Shown here: in pieces, positions 60,312 to 64,000 of the stretch
Layout: every line of letters begins with the position of its first letter
Position numbering within the stretch: position 1 is the first letter of the stretch
From: Clostridiales bacterium
GTDB lineage: Bacteria; Bacillota; Clostridia; Saccharofermentanales; Saccharofermentanaceae
Reading direction: 5' to 3'
Assembly: GCA_017545245.1 (NCBI GenBank)
Contig: JAFWPB010000063.1
Location: forward strand, 87,569 to 151,568
DNA length: 64,000 bases
Translations under genes and position numbers: made by a program
Notes under the pieces: model-generated
What the model saw: the letters and a program-made list of their open reading frames with translations, nothing else
Databases searched by the model: none
Told to the model about the DNA's origin: nothing

Positions 60312-61436
60312 ATGAAAACCAAACGTTATGTATCCCTGTTACTCGCCCTGCTCCTGTCTTTCAGTGTTCTTCTGAACACGTCCTGCAAGAAGAAAGACAC
60401 GAATAGCGCATCCGGAACGCACATTGTCACCGACCACAACGGCAATCAGGTGGAAGTCAAAAACAAGATCGACCGCATCGTGGTATGCGACATCTTCCCT
60501 CTTCCGTCTGTCCTGACCGTATTCTTCGATTCGGCAGAAAAGATCGTCGGCATGAACGAAGCCAGCATGATTGCGGCTAAGAATGGTCTTCTCGGCCAGC
60601 TGTATCCGGAGATTTTGAATGCCAAAACCAACTTCATGGATGGTTCTAACGTCAACATTGAAGAACTGACCAAGCTGGAACCGGACATCGTTTTCTACAG
60701 TGCGACAAACAAAGAACTTGGCGATCTTCTGACAAGCCGTGGTTTTACTGCCATTGGTGTTTCCGTTAATAAGTGGCAGTACAACGCCATCGAGACATTG
60801 AACAACTGGTTCTCTCTCCTTGGTCAGATCTTCCCGGAGAACGACAAGGCCGATAAAGTCGCCACGCGTTCCAATGAGATCTATAAGAAGGTGCAGGATC
60901 GTGTTTCTTCCCTTTCCCAGGAGGAAAAGCGCCGTGTATTCTTCCTCTTCCAGATCAGCGATACGACGATCACGACATCCGGTAAGCAGTTCTTCGGTCA
61001 GTGGTGGGCGGAAGCCATCGGTGCCGTCAACGTAGCGGAAGAACTCTCCACAGATAACTCCGTCGCCGTCAATATCGAGCAGGTCTATTCCTGGAACCCG
61101 GACCTTGTTTTCATCACAAACTTCAACCAGGCCTATCCGCAGGACCTCTATGAGAACAAGATCGGAAACTACGACTGGAGCGAGATCGATGCCATCAAGA
61201 ATAAGCAGGCATTCAAGATGCCTTTAGGCATGTACAGAAGCTACACACCAGGCGCCGACACACCGATCACCCTTCTCTTCCTGGCCAAGTGTGCATATCC
61301 GGACCTTTTCTCGGATATCGACATCACGAAAGAAACGAAGGACTACTACAAAGATCTGTTCGGCATCTCCCTTACCGACGAGCAGGCCGCTTCCATCTTT
61401 AATCCGGACAGTGCCTCTGGTAACGTATACATCTGA
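60312..61436 (+). CDS. FepB/BtuF-type ABC substrate-binding lipoprotein
   Basis: A 374-residue binding protein of the type II (helical hinge) class. The signal sequence ends at lipobox NTSC (about Cys25). The N domain starts HIVTDHNGNQVEVKNKIDRIVV, the standard opening of siderophore/cobalamin binding proteins, and a LEPDIVFYS block follows near 120. Its size and a long C-terminal lobe resemble iron-complex or cobalamin binders. It is the last gene of the nitrogenase-like operon, 17 bases after the component-1 gene, and completes the transporter with the FecCD permease and ATPase. Confidence 0.92.
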   Translation: MKTKRYVSLLLALLLSFSVLLNTSCKKKDTNSASGTHIVTDHNGNQVEVKNKIDRIVVCDIFPLPSVLTVFFDSAEKIVGMNEASMIAAKNGLLGQLYPEILNAKTNFMDGSNVNIEELTKLEPDIVFYSATNKELGDLLTSRGFTAIGVSVNKWQYNAIETLNNWFSLLGQIFPENDKADKVATRSNEIYKKVQDRVSSLSQEEKRRVFFLFQISDTTITTSGKQFFGQWWAEAIGAVNVAEELSTDNSVAVNIEQVYSWNPDLVFITNFNQAYPQDLYENKIGNYDWSEIDAIKNKQAFKMPLGMYRSYTPGADTPITLLFLAKCAYPDLFSDIDITKETKDYYKDLFGISLTDEQAASIFNPDSASGNVYI

Positions 61437-61461
61437 TCTTAAGCAAAAACGAACCAAAAAT

Positions 61462-61513
61462 GAGGTTGCCCCCGAAGTGACGAAATATCACCAAGGAGGC
61501 AACCTCTATTTTT
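61462..61513 (+). terminator. terminator of the nitrogenase-like operon
   Basis: GAGGTTGCC and GGCAACCTC enclose an inner GTGA/TCAC pair, followed by TATTTTT on the plus strand. It closes the operon 26 bases past the binding protein stop. Confidence 0.9.
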
Positions 61514-61526
61514 GAAATGCTATGCC

Positions 61527-61691
61527 TTAACGATCTTTATTACTGAAGTATTCCTTCCACGCGCGGATCGCCATCACAAGGAAAATCAGGCCCCCGATTG
61601 AGAAGAGGCTGATCGGTCCATATTTCGTCAATGCATCCACGACATCTCCGGTCTTGATCAATCTAGATAATTGAAAAGCACTTTCACACAT
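61527..61691 (-). CDS. 54-residue membrane microprotein
   Basis: A short frame (MCESAFQLSRLIKTGDVVDA at its start) with one hydrophobic helix at about residues 26-42 (GPISLFSIGGLIFLVMAIRA) and a charged tail (WKEYFSNKDR). AGGAGGGG lies six bases before the ATG, a near-ideal ribosome site, which is the main support. I do not recognise the family. It has no operon partner: it is divergent in position from the nitrogenase-like operon end and downstream of the repeat protein. Confidence 0.65.
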   Translation of the reverse strand: MCESAFQLSRLIKTGDVVDALTKYGPISLFSIGGLIFLVMAIRAWKEYFSNKDR

Positions 61692-61762
61692 AGACTCCCC
61701 TCCTACGTGAATGAATGTATCTGCTATTAGTATATCACATTCGGATGATCTTAGTCAGAGTG

Positions 61763-63559
61763 TTATTTCAGTTCATGCCCTCTGAAAACGCCCGTCTCCC
61801 CGAACATTCCTAAAGAAACGGTATAGTAATATGGTGTGCCGTCCGAGATGGAAATGACTGTTCCTTCTTTCCCTGTACGTCTCACCCGCACACGCTGCCC
61901 GATACTGAACTGTGGCTTTGAACTATGATCACGCATGCGCGCCCCGACACTTCGAAAAGCACCGAAAAGCAGAAGTTTTGATATCAGCCCTGGTTCCTTC
62001 CCGCCGTAATCGGAATAATCGTAAGAAGGATCGTCTTCATCAAGAATCTCTTCTTCCTCAGGTTCTTCTTCGGGCTCTTCGTCCTCGTCGAAATAGTGTG
62101 TCCGGTTCTGTTTATCCAACTTAAGAAGCGTATTGTATTCAACAAGCCCATCAAGTCGTTCGATATCACTTTTGGTGAGCTTTCCTTTCCAACTCAGAAG
62201 CATTTTCGTCATCGTCTTCTCATCGACCAATCCGTCAATTTCTTCGATCTGCTTTGGAGAATACTGTGCCCCATGCGCCAAGGATTGCAGTGCGATCTGC
62301 TTCATTGTTTCATCATCGACAAGACCGTCAAACTCAAGCATATCCTTCGAAGTAAACACATTCCCGGCAGCTAACGACTCCAGGACTCTTTTACACATCT
62401 CCGATTCATCCAGGATATTCTCCATCGAGAGAAGCTGCTTGGGCGTAAACGCACCACTTTCATTTGCCGTCTTCTTAAAAAGCTCTTTTCCTAGATCTTC
62501 ATCAATGTAATCCGCGATATCTGAGATCTCCTTCGTTGAAAAAGTAACACCATTATCTGCAGAATGCCGCACCATCCTGATCACAGTCTCGTCATCGACA
62601 CATCCGTCAAACTCCATGATCTGTTTAAACGTTAAAACCGTGCCGCTCTCCATAGCCTTGTTTACCAGCATGCTCAAGGTCTTCTCATCCACTAAACCAT
62701 TCAGTTCGTTTATCTCTTTCAAGGTAAAAGCATTTCCAACAGCTAATGATTCCTGTACTCTCTGGCTTATTTCTTCTTCGCTCAGGATATCCTGCATGGT
62801 AAGGATCTGTTTAGGTGTAAAAGTCCCGTTTTCCGCAGCCGATTTCCGGAACATTTCTTTGGCCAGGTCTTCATCAAGATAATCACCGATTTCCGCGATC
62901 TCTTTAGCCGTAAACGTCTTACCATTCATCTCGGCATTACGGATCATGTTGCCCAATGTCTTCCGATCGACAATTCCGTCAAACTCCATGATCTGCTTAA
63001 AAGAAAACACAACGCCGTTTTCCATGGCATAGTTCACCATCTTGCATAAGGTCTTTTCATCAACAAGACCATAAAGATCAGCGATCTGTTTCGGCGTAAA
63101 CTTGACACCTTTTTCCAGGTGATATTCGACGATCTCCAGGGCTGTATTGTCGTCGACAAACTCACATATATGTTGGATCTGCAGCGGCTTAAAAACCATT
63201 CCGTGTTCAAAAGCAAGATGGATCAGTTCATTCATGGCCGGATCTTCTGCAACGTCAGTCATTTGTTCTATCTGTTCGTAGCTAAAAGAACTTCCGTTCC
63301 GATATACTCTGCGGATCAGGTCGAGTAAAACATCCTGAGACAGTACATAGCCGAGCTCAAGAACCTGTTTTGCGTCGAAAGATACTCCCAGTTCATGCGC
63401 ACGCTGGATAAGTATTTTGTCCAGGTCCTTTATATCATGATAATCAAGGAAATTCCCCACCTCATCGTCAGACCCGATATTCTCCAGCAAGGCAATATTT
63501 GACAGGATCTCACTTTCCGACCACTCTTCCGAATTCTCATAGAATGTTTTCCAATCCAT
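61763..63559 (-). CDS. 31-residue-repeat solenoid protein with C-terminal SH3-like domain
   Basis: A 598-residue protein that I cannot place in a named family. From about residue 55 to 470 it consists of about 14 tandem units of 31 residues, with consensus FTPKQIxELDGLVDEKTLxxMVxxAxxNGxx, likely alpha-hairpins forming a solenoid. Units 4-7 and 8-11 resemble each other unit by unit, showing a later four-unit duplication. An acidic stretch (EDEEPEEEPEEEEILDEDD) follows, and the last 50 residues (GQRVRVRRTGKEGTVISIS) look like a KOW/SH3-type barrel. Start ATG 63559 follows GGAGGG. No signal peptide is seen. A protein- or nucleic-acid-binding scaffold is a guess. Confidence 0.75.
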   Translation of the reverse strand: MDWKTFYENSEEWSESEILSNIALLENIGSDDEVGNFLDYHDIKDLDKILIQRAHELGVSFDAKQVLELGYVLSQDVLLDLIRRVYRNGSSFSYEQIEQMTDVAEDPAMNELIHLAFEHGMVFKPLQIQHICEFVDDNTALEIVEYHLEKGVKFTPKQIADLYGLVDEKTLCKMVNYAMENGVVFSFKQIMEFDGIVDRKTLGNMIRNAEMNGKTFTAKEIAEIGDYLDEDLAKEMFRKSAAENGTFTPKQILTMQDILSEEEISQRVQESLAVGNAFTLKEINELNGLVDEKTLSMLVNKAMESGTVLTFKQIMEFDGCVDDETVIRMVRHSADNGVTFSTKEISDIADYIDEDLGKELFKKTANESGAFTPKQLLSMENILDESEMCKRVLESLAAGNVFTSKDMLEFDGLVDDETMKQIALQSLAHGAQYSPKQIEEIDGLVDEKTMTKMLLSWKGKLTKSDIERLDGLVEYNTLLKLDKQNRTHYFDEDEEPEEEPEEEEILDEDDPSYDYSDYGGKEPGLISKLLLFGAFRSVGARMRDHSSKPQFSIGQRVRVRRTGKEGTVISISDGTPYYYTVSLGMFGETGVFRGHELK

Positions 63560-63686
63560 GACGATCCCTCCTGTCAAAAATATCCATAGAACGAAAAGCG
63601 TTCTTTATTACCAACCCCTGTTATGTTTATCTTATAATTATCAGTACGAACAAGCAACAATCACCAAAGAAAAATGGGGTCTCAAA

Positions 63687-64000
63687 AGTGATATGGATCA
63701 CATTGAGGCGCCTCGCTTTTAGCAACTTTTGAAAATTCCGACTTAAATGACTCATATTGTTAGCGCGAAAAGCACTTTCTCCCGATTCGTGCTAACGCCA
63801 GAAGAGCCATGTTAGCGCAATTACGAAAAATCACGATTTGCGCTAACAAAAACAGCACTATTTTGATTTATTTCCGCGTAAGTCGGGAAATGGGAAATAC
63901 CGCTTTCCGACTGCTTTTAAGTCGGAAATCCAATATTCCCAAAAAACGACTTACTATTTTAACGCCGCGTAAGTCGGAAATTGGAAAAAGGCACTTTCCG
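63687..64000. repeat. non-coding block of short inverted repeats
   Basis: No gene is visible from 63560 to the window end. A segment like the asd terminator (GGTCTCAAAAGTGATATGGATCAC) is followed by hairpin units: GTTAGCGCG/GTGCTAAC (63759-63796), GTTAGCGCAA/TTGCGCTAAC type (63811-63847), AGTCGGGAAA/TTTCCGACT (63881-63912), TAAGTCGG/CGACTTA (63918-63953) and another TAAGTCGGAAA cut off by the edge (from 63970). Two arm families alternate. The loops are AT-rich with recurring AAAGCACTTT-like words. Confidence 0.65.

Noticed and set aside
63759..64000. A CRISPR array
   Set aside because: The repeated words are inverted pairs of two different families, with irregular spacing of 26-40 bases and no constant direct repeat. 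No cas genes are present.

Overview
The window comes from a low-to-mid GC anaerobic Firmicute of the Clostridia type. This is inferred from PyrK/PyrD class 1B dihydroorotate dehydrogenase with a PyrR-type attenuator, an RNase Y/YmdB pair, a 7TM-HD (PgpH/YqfF) protein, meso-diaminopimelate dehydrogenase, YesMN/Lpl-type sugar importers, strong AGGAGG ribosome sites and tRNAs with encoded CCA. Plant-polysaccharide genes (GH51, GH43, esterases, L-arabinose catabolism) suggest a gut, rumen or digester habitat. No phage, insertion sequence or CRISPR array was seen.

Layout: 1-860 holds the start of an AMP-forming acyl-CoA synthetase. 940-7984 is a complete pyrimidine operon (pyrR-B-C-F-K-D-E plus a YgjP-type metalloprotease), transcribed leftward behind a leader with a PyrR-box-like motif and an intrinsic terminator. 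8009-13158 is a MoxR/DUF58/VWA/VWA/TPR (Bat-like) membrane operon. 13203-17216 has tRNA-Leu, galE, tRNA-Tyr, a CAT-anticodon tRNA, asd and a tyrosine recombinase. 17221-27566 is a sugar region: an SGNH esterase operon, then a YtcQ/LplB/LplC-type importer preceded by its likely regulators, a YesM/YesN-like pair. A direct-repeat operator candidate lies just upstream of the importer promoter. 27688-37450 is an arabinan/arabinose region: GH51, a small Cys-rich protein, a FGGY kinase, AraD and a FucI/AraA-family isomerase on the minus strand; divergently, a winged-helix regulator and an esterase-GH43 fusion.

37564-39112 has a small helical protein, tRNA-Leu and ddh. 39303-51070 carries a nuclease-helicase fusion and a tight minus-strand RNA/ribosome/envelope operon (ymdB, lspA, rluD, phoH, pgpH-like, a ybeY-era fusion, recO) with rny just upstream. 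51152-54525 has a flavin reductase, a GNAT-MGMT fusion, a lipoprotein binding protein and tRNA-Thr.

The most unusual part is 54584-61513, a plus-strand operon behind a structured leader. It encodes a TM1266-type small regulator, a FecCD permease, an ABC ATPase that itself ends in a second TM1266-like domain, a NifH-like reductase, two nitrogenase-component-1-like subunits and a FepB/BtuF-type binding lipoprotein. No nitrogen-fixation cofactor genes accompany it in the window. It looks like an uncharacterised nitrogenase-like reductase dedicated to a substrate or metal complex brought in by its own transporter.

The right end holds a 54-residue membrane microprotein, a 31-residue-repeat solenoid protein, and a non-coding block packed with short inverted repeats.
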